DNA from: Bradyrhizobium sp. CCBAU 51627
Lineage (GTDB): Bacteria > Pseudomonadota > Alphaproteobacteria > Rhizobiales > Xanthobacteraceae
DNA length: 64,000 nucleotides
Assembly (NCBI RefSeq): GCF_028128765.1
Contig: NZ_LBJG01000024.1
Location: 1,116,001-1,180,000, forward strand
Direction of reading: 5' to 3'
Under the pieces are notes generated by a model. The model made no database searches, was not told the DNA's origin, and saw nothing but the letters and a program-made list of their open reading frames with translations. Positions within the stretch are counted from its first letter, which is position 1. Each line of letters starts with the position of its first letter. The position numbers and the translations under genes were made by a program. Below are positions 26,668 to 34,418 of this stretch, in pieces.

Positions 26668-28485
26668 TCAGTCCTCATAGCTACCGATGACGGCATCGGC
26701 GATCACGCGCTTGGTGACGATGCCGACGATGTCGTTCACGCGCGGGCGTGAGCCGCCGTGAAACACGATTGCCGCACCGGCACGGTGACGGCGCAACCGC
26801 GCAAGAACAAGGCTCAGCAGGTCCTGATCCCGGCAAATGACGAGCCGCCGTTCGGCGAAGCGTTCGACCAGAAGATCGGGGTTGGTGTGGGACTCGGCCC
26901 ACAGACCCGACCGCGGCGGGATGAGTCCCACGATCCTGCCGTCCCGTTCGACCACGATGGCGCGGGCGTCGTCCGTGTCTTCCTCGGTCATGGCCTGCTT
27001 CAGCGTCGTGCCCGCCCTGGCCACGATGAAACGGTGCTCCATGATGTCCTGGGCCTGCTTGACCAGGTAGAGATTGATGTGCCGTTCCTTCGGAATGCGA
27101 TGCCCGCGATGGCGCAGCTTGACAGTGTAGATCGTTTCGTTGACGAGCGCGCGCCGTATCCCGGCAGCCAGCGCGACCGCGACGATCACGGGGACGATGA
27201 TGGCGTAGTCGCGGGTCATCTCGAACACCATGACAATCGCTGTCATCACCCCGCCGGTTCCGGCTCCGACCATCGCCGCCATTCCGACGATGGCGGCGGA
27301 TGACGGCGTCACGCCGGAATGCGGCAAGATCGAACTGGTCGCGGCCGCGAAGGCGGCGCCGAGCGTGGCGCCGAGATAGAGCGAGGGGGAGAAGATGCCG
27401 CCCGAGGCGCCGCAGCCGAGGCTTACGGTCGTTGCGACGAGCTTGAGCGCAAACAGCAGCGCAAGCAGGCCGGCCGCGGTCATCCTGTGGTCGAGGATAT
27501 CCTGGATGACCGAATAGCCGACGCCGTCGATGTAGGAGTGTCCGAAGGTGCGGGTGAGGCCCACCATCATCAGGCCGATCACGGACATGCCGAGAATGTT
27601 CTGGATGTACTCGTTCTGCGTCAGTCTCGGAAATCCGTCCTCCATGAAGACGAGCACGCGGATAAAGGCCCAGGCCGCCACGCCGCATGCCGATCCGAGC
27701 AGGACGAATGCGATCGCCTCCTGGATGTTGAACGAGGCGACCATCGGGAATTGGACGTCGGGTACGGCAAAGGCGGGATCGGGGCCGATCAGGATGCGCC
27801 CGATCGTCGTCGCGGCGCCCGTGGCCACCACGACGGGAAGGAAGGTGCGGTTGGACACCTCCGGCAAAAGGATTTCGAGGGCGAAAAGAACACCGCCGAG
27901 CGGCGTGTTGAAGGTCGCGGCGATGCCTGCACCGGCGCCGGCGGACAGTAGCGTGATCTTCTGCCGGGTCGAGAGCCCGATGAATTGCGAGAAGGCCGAG
28001 CCCAGCGCCGAGCCGATCTGGATGATCGGACCTTCGCGTCCGACTGCGGCCCCGCTGCCGATCGATATTGCAGAGGCCAGCGCCTTGATCACCGCCACGG
28101 TACCGCGAATGTTGCCCCGCTTGTAAAAGATTGCATCCATGACCTCGGGGACGCCGTGGCCTTTGGCCTCCGGCGCAAAGCGCCTGACGAGAAAGACGAC
28201 GATCAACCCGCCAATGATCGGCGCAAAAAAGACGAAGTCCCCGAAGCGGCTGGCGCCTTCGCTGACATTGGCGTCATACACGAAGCTCAATCGGCCATTG
28301 TAGGACAGATTGTGAACCAACCCGATCAGGGCTCGAAACAGGACGGCGCCCAGCCCGGTCAAGACCCCGATCACCAGCGCGAGGCCGCAGAGAACGAGAA
28401 GGCTTACGCGCCGCTCCTCGGAAAGCCTCTTGCCGCTCCTGGGTGCAATAAGCTTGCCTGTTTCGGATACAATTGCTGTGGCCAT
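26668..28485 (-). CDS. CLC-family chloride channel/antiporter with C-terminal CBS pair
   Basis: About 605 residues from ATG at 28485 (MATAIVSETGKLIAPRSGKR); an earlier ATG at 28554 is possible. The CLC pore motifs are present: AVGREGPIIQIG with the gating glutamate, GAGIAATFNTPLGG, and GASGGIFSPSLYLG. The usual GSGIPE central motif reads GHGVPEVMDA here, so the anion-coordinating serine is histidine. Two CBS domains follow after residue ~480 (AQDIMEHRFIVARAGTTLKQ onward). It conducts or exchanges an anion across the inner membrane, with CBS domains probably sensing nucleotides or ionic strength. It lies directly downstream of the MFS gene. Confidence 0.9.
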   Translation of the reverse strand: MATAIVSETGKLIAPRSGKRLSEERRVSLLVLCGLALVIGVLTGLGAVLFRALIGLVHNLSYNGRLSFVYDANVSEGASRFGDFVFFAPIIGGLIVVFLVRRFAPEAKGHGVPEVMDAIFYKRGNIRGTVAVIKALASAISIGSGAAVGREGPIIQIGSALGSAFSQFIGLSTRQKITLLSAGAGAGIAATFNTPLGGVLFALEILLPEVSNRTFLPVVVATGAATTIGRILIGPDPAFAVPDVQFPMVASFNIQEAIAFVLLGSACGVAAWAFIRVLVFMEDGFPRLTQNEYIQNILGMSVIGLMMVGLTRTFGHSYIDGVGYSVIQDILDHRMTAAGLLALLFALKLVATTVSLGCGASGGIFSPSLYLGATLGAAFAAATSSILPHSGVTPSSAAIVGMAAMVGAGTGGVMTAIVMVFEMTRDYAIIVPVIVAVALAAGIRRALVNETIYTVKLRHRGHRIPKERHINLYLVKQAQDIMEHRFIVARAGTTLKQAMTEEDTDDARAIVVERDGRIVGLIPPRSGLWAESHTNPDLLVERFAERRLVICRDQDLLSLVLARLRRHRAGAAIVFHGGSRPRVNDIVGIVTKRVIADAVIGSYED

Positions 28486-28611
28486 TCGGATCACGAAACA
28501 ATGCGAGGCGAAAGCAGCTTGGCAATCTCGCCCCTCGAAAAACGAGATGGTCATGCTCCATGGCCAACCGATGCGGCTTTTGTTTGTTCCGTGGCGCGGG
28601 ATGCCGCCTCA

Positions 28612-29856
28612 TCAGGAGGCCCGCGTGCAGGCCAGAAAGATCATCACCCCGACGAGCAAGGCCGCCGCCATGAACAGCAGCACCGCCGGCAATCCTGCGA
28701 ACGCGGCGACCGCGCCGGTGAGCGACTGCATCAAGGCGGTACCGAGGAAGAAGGCGAGGTTCACGGCCGCCAGTGCCTTGCCCGCGACGTGCGCGTCGAC
28801 GAGCTGCCGGCACATGCCGAACAGCAGCGGCTGGGCCGAGGTCGAAAGCCCGATCAGGACGAATAGCGTCAGGTCGTATTGCGGCGGCATGACCGCCACG
28901 CCGAACAGCCATGCAACCGCATAGTGCGGAGCCCCTAACGCCATCAGCGCGACCAGCAGCGCCGCCAGCGTGTGCGCGGCGGCCACAAGCTTCCTGCGGC
29001 GGCCGATCCTGCGGTCGACCATGCCCATGCACAGGGGACCTGCGATCATCGCCAGCGTATAGGCGCCGAGCTGGTTGCCGGCCTCGACCCGCGTCAGTCC
29101 CTTGATCTGCATCAGCCACGGTCCGCCCCACAGCCCGCGCAGCACCAGCGATGTCGCGAGCGACACCAGCGCCAACGCGATGAGGCCGCGCAAGGGCCGC
29201 GACAGCCCGAGCCTGAGCACCTCGATCATCTGCGATAACGGCGAGGAGTCGTCCTTGTGCTCGGCCGGCTGGTTCGGCACCAGCGCGAACACCGCGAGCG
29301 CCACCATGACGCCGCCAGCTGCCGCGATCCAGAATCCGGCGCGCCAGCCGTATTGATCGACCACGAAGGCGAGCGGGCTCGAGGACAACAGCATGCCGAT
29401 ATTGCCGATCGAGAGGATCGCGCCGGACCACAGCCCGAAGCGTGCCGCCGACAATTGCTTGGCAGCTAACGTCATCGGGCACATCAGCATGCCGGAGGTG
29501 GCAACGCCGAGCAGCAACTGCCCGAAGGCAAAGCTCGAAGGCCCCGTCGCAAAGCCCGAGGCGATCGCGCCGATCACGGTGCCTGCGAGCAGGCTCAGCG
29601 ACACCGGCCGCACGCCGAAGCGGTCCATCGCCGCGCCGACCGGGATCTGCGAGGCCGCAAAGGCGAAATGATAGACCGAGGTGAGGCTCGCCAGCGCCTG
29701 CGGCTGCACCTGGAAATCCGCAGCCATCAGATCGAGGCTGAGCGCCGGGATCGTGCGCAGCAAGGTCGAGAGCATGTGCCCGCAGGCGAGCGCGAGCAGC
29801 GCAAAGATCAGGGCGCGGGTGCCATGTCCCGCTTCTTCCGTGGCAAGCGCACTCAT
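28612..29856 (-). CDS. MFS transporter
   Basis: 414 residues with about 12 predicted membrane spans. Motif A-like GAAMDRFGVRPVSLS lies between spans 2 and 3, and a second partial copy, MVDRRIGRRRKL, in the central loop. The general pattern fits the MFS sugar or organic-anion transporters of the CynX/NarK sort rather than the 14-span drug pumps. The substrate is unknown. The neighbouring CLC gene lies downstream on the same strand with a short gap of about 126 bases. Confidence 0.83.
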   Translation of the reverse strand: MSALATEEAGHGTRALIFALLALACGHMLSTLLRTIPALSLDLMAADFQVQPQALASLTSVYHFAFAASQIPVGAAMDRFGVRPVSLSLLAGTVIGAIASGFATGPSSFAFGQLLLGVATSGMLMCPMTLAAKQLSAARFGLWSGAILSIGNIGMLLSSSPLAFVVDQYGWRAGFWIAAAGGVMVALAVFALVPNQPAEHKDDSSPLSQMIEVLRLGLSRPLRGLIALALVSLATSLVLRGLWGGPWLMQIKGLTRVEAGNQLGAYTLAMIAGPLCMGMVDRRIGRRRKLVAAAHTLAALLVALMALGAPHYAVAWLFGVAVMPPQYDLTLFVLIGLSTSAQPLLFGMCRQLVDAHVAGKALAAVNLAFFLGTALMQSLTGAVAAFAGLPAVLLFMAAALLVGVMIFLACTRAS

Positions 29857-30087
29857 CAGCGTCCCGTCCCAACAAGCTTTTTCGTGCCGTTACACGATGG
29901 AACGGCCCGTGCCAACAGCCGGAGGGAGGCGTCGGCGCAGGGCGGGCCAGAGCTGGGGACAGATCACGCCGGCAAGGGTTTGCGCGCCGTTCCGGCGCGG
30001 CCGACCTCCGGCGAACTCGGTCCATTTCAGGCCTCGGGCCGATGAACCGGCCCGGCGGTCAAGACGTTGTTCTCGGGAAAACGTGGT

Positions 30088-31560
30088 ATGATGGCAGACG
30101 CTCCGGATCTGCGATTGGCAGCGGCAATGTCTTTGTCCGAGGGTACAAGCCAGACGGCCAGTGACGCGGCCCGCCGAGCGCGGAGAAGAAGCAATTCCTT
30201 CTTGCTGGTTCTCGCGGTTGGATTTCTTGTCTTTGGCGCCGCGTCGGGGGCACTCTATTACGCCTTGCGGCCGGCCACGCTCCGGATCGCCGTCGGACCG
30301 CCGGGCAGCGACGACGACAAGGTCATCCAGGCGATGGCCGATGCCTTCGCTGCCGAGAGCCGAACGGTCAGGCTGTCGCCGGTCAGGACCGAGGGGGCGA
30401 CGCAGTCCCTTGCCCTGCTTGGAGCCGGCAAGGCCGACCTCGCCGTTGGCCGCGGCGACCTGGAGATGCCTGCCGAGGCGCAGCAAGTCGCGGTCGTGCG
30501 CAAGAACTTCGTCGTGCTGTGGGCGCCCTCCGGGCTTGCGGCCAAGAAATCGAAGAAAAAGCCGACGCCGAAAATCAAGGAGGTTGCCGATCTGGCAGGG
30601 CATCATGTCGGCATCATCGGGAAGACCCCGGCGAATGCCGCATTGTTGCGGATCATCCTGAGCGCCTCAGGGGTGAACGCGGACAAGATCGTGGTCACGC
30701 ACTTCGGCACGGATCAACTCGAGGAGTTGGGGCGCGATCGTCATCTCGATGCATTCATGGCGGTCGGTCCGCTCGACAGCAAGATCACGTCGGACGCGAT
30801 CGCTGCGACGGCGCGCCTGCGAGGCGAGCCGAAGTTTCTCGCCGTCGACACCTCGGAAGCGATCGCCTTGAAGCATCCCCGCTACGAGTCCGAGGAGATT
30901 CCGCCCAGCGTCTTCAATGCGGATCCAGCCTGGCCGGATGACAAGGTCGAGACGGTCAGCGTCAGCCATCTCATCGTGGCGAGAAAGGCCCTGTCGGAAA
31001 CCACCGTGGCCACATTCTTTCGCGAGCTCTTTGCCGTTCGTCAGGCGATCGCGAGGCAGGTCCCCGGCGCCGCTCACATCAGCAAGCCGGACCTCGAGAA
31101 AGACACCGAGTTGCCGGTCCATCGCGGAGCGGCGGCCGTGATCGATGGCAACGAACGCACCTTTCTCGACCGCTACGGCGATTATTTCTGGTTCGGGCTG
31201 CTGCTTCTCTCCGGTATCGGCTCGGCCGCCGCCTGGTTGCGCCGCTACCTGAACCGCGATGAAAGGGAGGAAAACACCAGCCATCGCAAGAGAATCCTGG
31301 CCATGGTATCGAGCGCGCGGACCGCGGAGTCCAACCAGGAGCTTCTGACCCTCCAGCGCGAGGCCGACGGGATCATCCGTGAAACACTCACGTGCTACGA
31401 CGACGGCACGATCGAGGAAGAGGAGCTCGCGGCATTCAGCCTGGTGCTTGAGCTGTTGAGCAACGCCATCGCCGAGAGGCGGGCCACGTTGCAGCGTAGC
31501 AACGTCGAGAGCGTGCGCGCGCCAGCGACAACAATGGTGCGAGGATCGGGCGGCACCTAG
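30088..31560 (+). CDS. TAXI-family TRAP-type substrate-binding protein, membrane-anchored, orphan
   Basis: 490 residues from ATG at 30088; a TTG upstream (30067) seems less likely. A cytoplasmic N-tail and one membrane span (about residues 40-62, LLVLAVGFLVFGAASGALYY) precede a TAXI solute-binding fold: LRIAVGPPGSDDDKVIQAMA, GKADLAVGRGDLEMP and VGIIGKTPANAALLRIIL. A second span near residue 375 (YFWFGLLLLSGIGSAAAWL) is followed by a cytoplasmic helical tail. No TRAP permease is adjacent. The anchored receptor may pass a signal rather than a solute, or partner with a permease elsewhere. Confidence 0.84.
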   Translation: MMADAPDLRLAAAMSLSEGTSQTASDAARRARRRSNSFLLVLAVGFLVFGAASGALYYALRPATLRIAVGPPGSDDDKVIQAMADAFAAESRTVRLSPVRTEGATQSLALLGAGKADLAVGRGDLEMPAEAQQVAVVRKNFVVLWAPSGLAAKKSKKKPTPKIKEVADLAGHHVGIIGKTPANAALLRIILSASGVNADKIVVTHFGTDQLEELGRDRHLDAFMAVGPLDSKITSDAIAATARLRGEPKFLAVDTSEAIALKHPRYESEEIPPSVFNADPAWPDDKVETVSVSHLIVARKALSETTVATFFRELFAVRQAIARQVPGAAHISKPDLEKDTELPVHRGAAAVIDGNERTFLDRYGDYFWFGLLLLSGIGSAAAWLRRYLNRDEREENTSHRKRILAMVSSARTAESNQELLTLQREADGIIRETLTCYDDGTIEEEELAAFSLVLELLSNAIAERRATLQRSNVESVRAPATTMVRGSGGT

Positions 31561-31710
31561 ACCTCTCGTTGGGAAGGTCTTGGCCGGCTCGACAAGTCCG
31601 ACCGGGCCGGACGTCCCGTGGTCCGGAAAGGTGCACCGCGATCTTCCGAAACGACCAAGCGCAAACAACAACCCAAGGCGCGATGACGATTGATCCAAAT
31701 CTCAATGCGT

Positions 31711-32079
31711 TTAGGTCCGCTCGAAGGTGTCGACATTGGTGGTCACGGCGCGCCACCAGTTCAGCGGCTTGAGCTTTGCGGGATCGCCCTCCCTGGCGGC
31801 GCTCAGGGCCTGGTCGGCGACCACGAACCAGGCCGTCTCCATTCTGCCGTGGCGTAGCAATCCCGTGTAGGACACGACACGGTCGCCCGCGGCGGACGAA
31901 CCCACGGCGACAAAGCCGATGCAATTGCCCCTGTGAAATCCGGTGACGTGCACCGTTTGTCCATAGAAGCCGCTGTCCTCGAGCGCGGTCTCGAACGTGC
32001 CTTCGACGCGGCCCTCAGCATCGCTGATGATGCGCAAGATCGAGCCGAATTGGTTTCGCCAGGTGCCAACCCATCCCAT
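31711..32079 (-). CDS. avidin/streptavidin family protein without signal peptide
   Basis: 122 residues from ATG at 32079, with GGAG eight bases upstream. It aligns by eye with avidins across its whole length: GTWRNQFGS matches streptavidin GTWYNQLGS, EGTFETA matches TGTYESA, SYTGLLRHGRMETAW matches the core strands, and NWWRAVTTNVDTF matches AWKSTLVGHDTF. The N/S pair of the first strand, the two late tryptophans (W108 and W120 equivalents) and the last Asp are kept; the Tyr43 equivalent is Phe and the Trp92 equivalent is Tyr. It would bind biotin or a related ligand. Its start lies 15 bases after the CYTH-CHAD gene stop, so the two probably form an operon. Confidence 0.8.
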   Translation of the reverse strand: MGWVGTWRNQFGSILRIISDAEGRVEGTFETALEDSGFYGQTVHVTGFHRGNCIGFVAVGSSAAGDRVVSYTGLLRHGRMETAWFVVADQALSAAREGDPAKLKPLNWWRAVTTNVDTFERT

Positions 32080-32094
32080 GCTGCTTCTCCAGGA

Positions 32095-33606
32095 TCATTT
32101 GCCCGGCGCGATGCTCAGCCGGTGCAGCCGATGCAGTTCTTTCGCGGCACCTTTCAGCAGGTCGTGAGTTGCCTTGCGCTCCTGGCCGACGATGAACCCC
32201 GATGCAAAAGCCTGCGCGCGGCGGTTGGCCGGGGGCGCCGTAAGCGCCGCCTCCCTTGCCAGCTCGCGATGTGCCATGAAGTCGTTGAGCGATCCCAGCG
32301 CGGATTGAATCCGCTTCAGGCGATCGGACAGAGAATCGAGCGTCCCCTGATCGCGGTCGCGATAGAGGCTCGCGAAGAAATCGATGGCATAGCGGATTTT
32401 CTTGATCCGGATTCGCAGCTTGTGGCGCTGGCTCGGATCGAGGCGGGTCAATTGCTTGCCCTGCTTCCGCGCCTTCCTGATCCGCCGCCCGAGCGCCTCG
32501 GCGGCATAGGCCGCGATCGATCGGTCGTCGTCGGCGCGAGGACGTCCGGTTTCGATCCACTCAACGAGGTCAATCAGCATGCGGCGGTACCGCGCAGACC
32601 CGATTGCGTTACGGGCGCGGACGAAGGCCTCCGCTCTCTGCTGGGCAAATCTTCTGCGGATCGCGCGAACGCCGCGCTTCGGGATGTCCTGGCCGGAAAC
32701 CGGCGCGATGCTCTCCGTCAGAAACACGTCGATCTCGCGCGCCGGCGCAAGCTCGTTCGTGAGCCATTTGAGCTCGCTCTTGATCCGCGCAGTGCTCGCG
32801 CGCGGCAGCACCTCCTTGAAGAGGGAGATCGCGGCCCGCAACCGCCGCAAGCCGACACGCATCTGATGGACACCTTCGGAGTCCATCGCGCGCACCGGAT
32901 CGGCGTTCGCCGTGATCTGCCGCAGCGTCGAATGTGCGATGATGGAAAACGCCTCGCGCGGAGACAGCGTGGTCTCCAGCGCGATCGGTTCGGCGTGCTG
33001 TGCGCTGCCGCCGCCTCCCGCGACCAGCCCGAAGCCTCGTTCGGATTTCGAACGCAGGTCGAGCTCGGCCTCCGTGCTGCGCTCGAGTCGCCGCGCCAGG
33101 TGGAACAGATCTGCGATGCGCCCGGACTTCAATTCCAGCTCGAGCTCGGAGACGGGTCGCGACCGGCGCCCTGCACGGATCCGGCCGCGATCGAGCGCGA
33201 GTTCGATCTCGCTGTTCCCGACTCGTTGCGCCTGCGCCGTGCGATGAATGTCGGTCTGGAAAACCGGTTTCAGCTTGCGCGGAAGTTTCGCGGTCGCAAG
33301 CCGCCGTAGAGGCGTATCTTCCGTCTTCTTGAGGTCAGGGCTTGCACTGGAAACCTCATGCTCCCATTCGCCGCGCCGTATCGCCGTCCCGCCAGCCTTG
33401 ACGGTTTGCAAATAGCGGCCGTCCATCCTGCGCACCCGCAGCGTCAGGCCGTGGTGCCTGAGCTTGTGCTTGGTCGTATCGAAGTAGGTCGACACGAGCG
33501 TTTGCTCGGACCGGTCGCGGCGGCGCCCGCGCAAGCCGTGATCCCTCAACACTGAGGACATCTGTCGCGGCGCAATCCGGAATTTCAGTTCCGTCTCTGC
33601 GTTCAT
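32095..33606 (-). CDS. CYTH-CHAD domain protein (inorganic triphosphatase-like)
   Basis: 503 residues from ATG at 33606 (MNAETELKFRI). The opening ETELK is the ExExK signature of the CYTH triphosphate-tunnel fold; VSTYFDTTKHKLRHHGLTLR follows. The C-terminal half is a CHAD domain with the conserved histidine-rich helices GVHQMRVGLRRLRAAISLF and HKLRIRIKKIRYAIDFF. CYTH proteins cleave inorganic triphosphate or polyphosphate, and CHAD domains bind polyphosphate granules. The gene is downstream of the left bacteriocin arm but separated from it by a terminator, and is transcribed with the avidin-like gene. Confidence 0.88.
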   Translation of the reverse strand: MNAETELKFRIAPRQMSSVLRDHGLRGRRRDRSEQTLVSTYFDTTKHKLRHHGLTLRVRRMDGRYLQTVKAGGTAIRRGEWEHEVSSASPDLKKTEDTPLRRLATAKLPRKLKPVFQTDIHRTAQAQRVGNSEIELALDRGRIRAGRRSRPVSELELELKSGRIADLFHLARRLERSTEAELDLRSKSERGFGLVAGGGGSAQHAEPIALETTLSPREAFSIIAHSTLRQITANADPVRAMDSEGVHQMRVGLRRLRAAISLFKEVLPRASTARIKSELKWLTNELAPAREIDVFLTESIAPVSGQDIPKRGVRAIRRRFAQQRAEAFVRARNAIGSARYRRMLIDLVEWIETGRPRADDDRSIAAYAAEALGRRIRKARKQGKQLTRLDPSQRHKLRIRIKKIRYAIDFFASLYRDRDQGTLDSLSDRLKRIQSALGSLNDFMAHRELAREAALTAPPANRRAQAFASGFIVGQERKATHDLLKGAAKELHRLHRLSIAPGK

Positions 33607-33722
33607 GGCGAGCTCTTTCCGTAGCCAACCAAAGCGGCACAAGCGCGGGAAGTTCCCGTCTTGCGAGCCATTTGATCCGGACAAGCCGTGCCGCCTCGAC
33701 GCAGGGTGATGGGCCGGAAGTG

Positions 33723-33749
33723 AAAGAGGCCGCCAGCTGAGGCGGCCTC
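33723..33749 (-). terminator. intrinsic terminator after the left peptide pair
   Basis: On the minus strand GAGGCCGCC, a 6-base loop (TCAGCT) and GGCGGCCTC form a perfect 9-bp stem followed by TTT. It lies 29 bases after the longer peptide's stop and before the CYTH-CHAD gene. The same hairpin recurs in the right arm at 42163-42189. Confidence 0.8.
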
Positions 33750-33777
33750 CCATTCGCGAGCAGCTCGGAAAACGGGC

Positions 33778-34005
33778 TCAGAACGGCGGCTGTCCCGGGC
33801 CCGACCCCGGGCCAAACGGGCCGCGCAGGTTGCCCGGTCCCTGCAAGCCGCCAAAGATGAGTCCGCCGACCCACAGGGCGGCGTCCTTGATGGCGCCGCC
33901 GATGGCGCGGAGGGCGTCGCCGAGCCAGTTGCCGCCGACGACCGCTTCAAGCTCCGCGTCGTTCAGTTCGATGATGTCCGGGTTGGCCTGCTTCAGGTTC
34001 AGCAT
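33778..34005 (-). CDS. double-glycine bacteriocin-like precursor, long peptide, left copy
   Basis: 75 residues from ATG at 34005, with GAGGAG nine bases upstream. The leader MLNLKQANPDIIELNDAELE ends in AVVGG, a classic ELxDxELExVxGG export leader. Cutting after GG would release a 50-residue core starting NWLGDALRAIGG. The core is first an amphipathic, glycine-zipper-like helix with GGLIFGG (a GxxxG), then a Gly/Pro-rich tail (FGPGSGPGQPPF). This pattern fits one partner of a two-peptide class II bacteriocin. It is identical in protein sequence to the right copy at 41907. It follows the short peptide gene by 49 bases. Confidence 0.85.
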   Translation of the reverse strand: MLNLKQANPDIIELNDAELEAVVGGNWLGDALRAIGGAIKDAALWVGGLIFGGLQGPGNLRGPFGPGSGPGQPPF

Positions 34006-34054
34006 TGTGGTCGCTCCTCTCGATGTGTGATGGAACGGTTTGAACGTGTGGTTC

Positions 34055-34234
34055 TCAGCGGTGGAAGATGCCGCCAGGCAGCCAGGGGTTCGGGCCGGGG
34101 GGCTGCTGCGTCGTGATCTTTCCATTCACAATCCACGGCCCGATGCAGCCTCCATCATTGAAGAAGCCGCCGCACACGGATTCCAGTTCACGGTCGTCCA
34201 GCTCTCTGCGGTCTTGATTGCTGCGCTCGGTCAT
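34055..34234 (-). CDS. double-glycine bacteriocin-like precursor, short peptide, left copy
   Basis: 59 residues from ATG at 34234, with GGGAG seven bases upstream. The leader is 23 residues ending ELDDRELESVCGG, sharing the ELxDxELExVxGG pattern of the companion peptide. The 36-residue core starts FFNDGGCIGPWIVNGK and ends NPWLPGGIFHR; it has one cysteine, two Trp and a Pro/Gly-rich tail. It is not homologous to the other core, as expected for two unlike partners. The protein is identical to the right copy at 41678. A TGTGA-N6-TCACA palindrome lies about 80 bases upstream. Confidence 0.85.
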   Translation of the reverse strand: MTERSNQDRRELDDRELESVCGGFFNDGGCIGPWIVNGKITTQQPPGPNPWLPGGIFHR

Positions 34235-34313
34235 TTGCGTCTCCCGCTGTGAAGGAAGGGGCCATCCCCTCTCATCTGGTGGTCGCAGGAGTACCGCGGG
34301 CGGTCTGGTTGGA

Positions 34314-34331
34314 CTGTGATACGAATCACAG
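34314..34331 (-). promoter_or_regulatory. CRP-like palindrome upstream of left peptide pair
   Basis: CTGTGATACGAATCACAG is a perfect 7+4+7 palindrome and contains TGTGA-N6-TCACA, the consensus layout of CRP sites. The inverted-repeat identity ends inside its spacer (34320), yet the outer half-site TCACA at 34326-34330 is retained at the mirrored position of the right copy. It lies 81-97 bases from the peptide ATG. The regulator is unknown. Confidence 0.7.
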
Positions 34332-34418
34332 GAACCGCCGCAGGGCGAATTGCGTCGCGGGACAGGGGGCAATTCTCGAGAATATCGCTGAAGAGATTGC
34401 GGCTCGCGCGCAGACGCC

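Larger units (their letters stand above)
33689..34320. repeat. left arm of a 632-bp inverted repeat
   Basis: The reverse complement of this stretch equals 41592-42223; paired positions always sum to 75912. Comparing the arms by eye shows two single-base differences (near 33869 and near 33798), both third-position changes in the longer peptide gene. The arm contains both double-glycine peptide genes, their ribosome binding sites and the terminator. Sequence identity stops sharply at both ends. No transposase or terminal inverted repeats of an insertion sequence are present. Confidence 0.93.

Noticed and set aside
34055..34234. NHLP (nitrile-hydratase-type) leader peptides
   Set aside because: Leaders are only 23-25 residues with a double-glycine end. 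NHLP leaders are far longer. The exporter resembles NHLM systems but the substrates do not.
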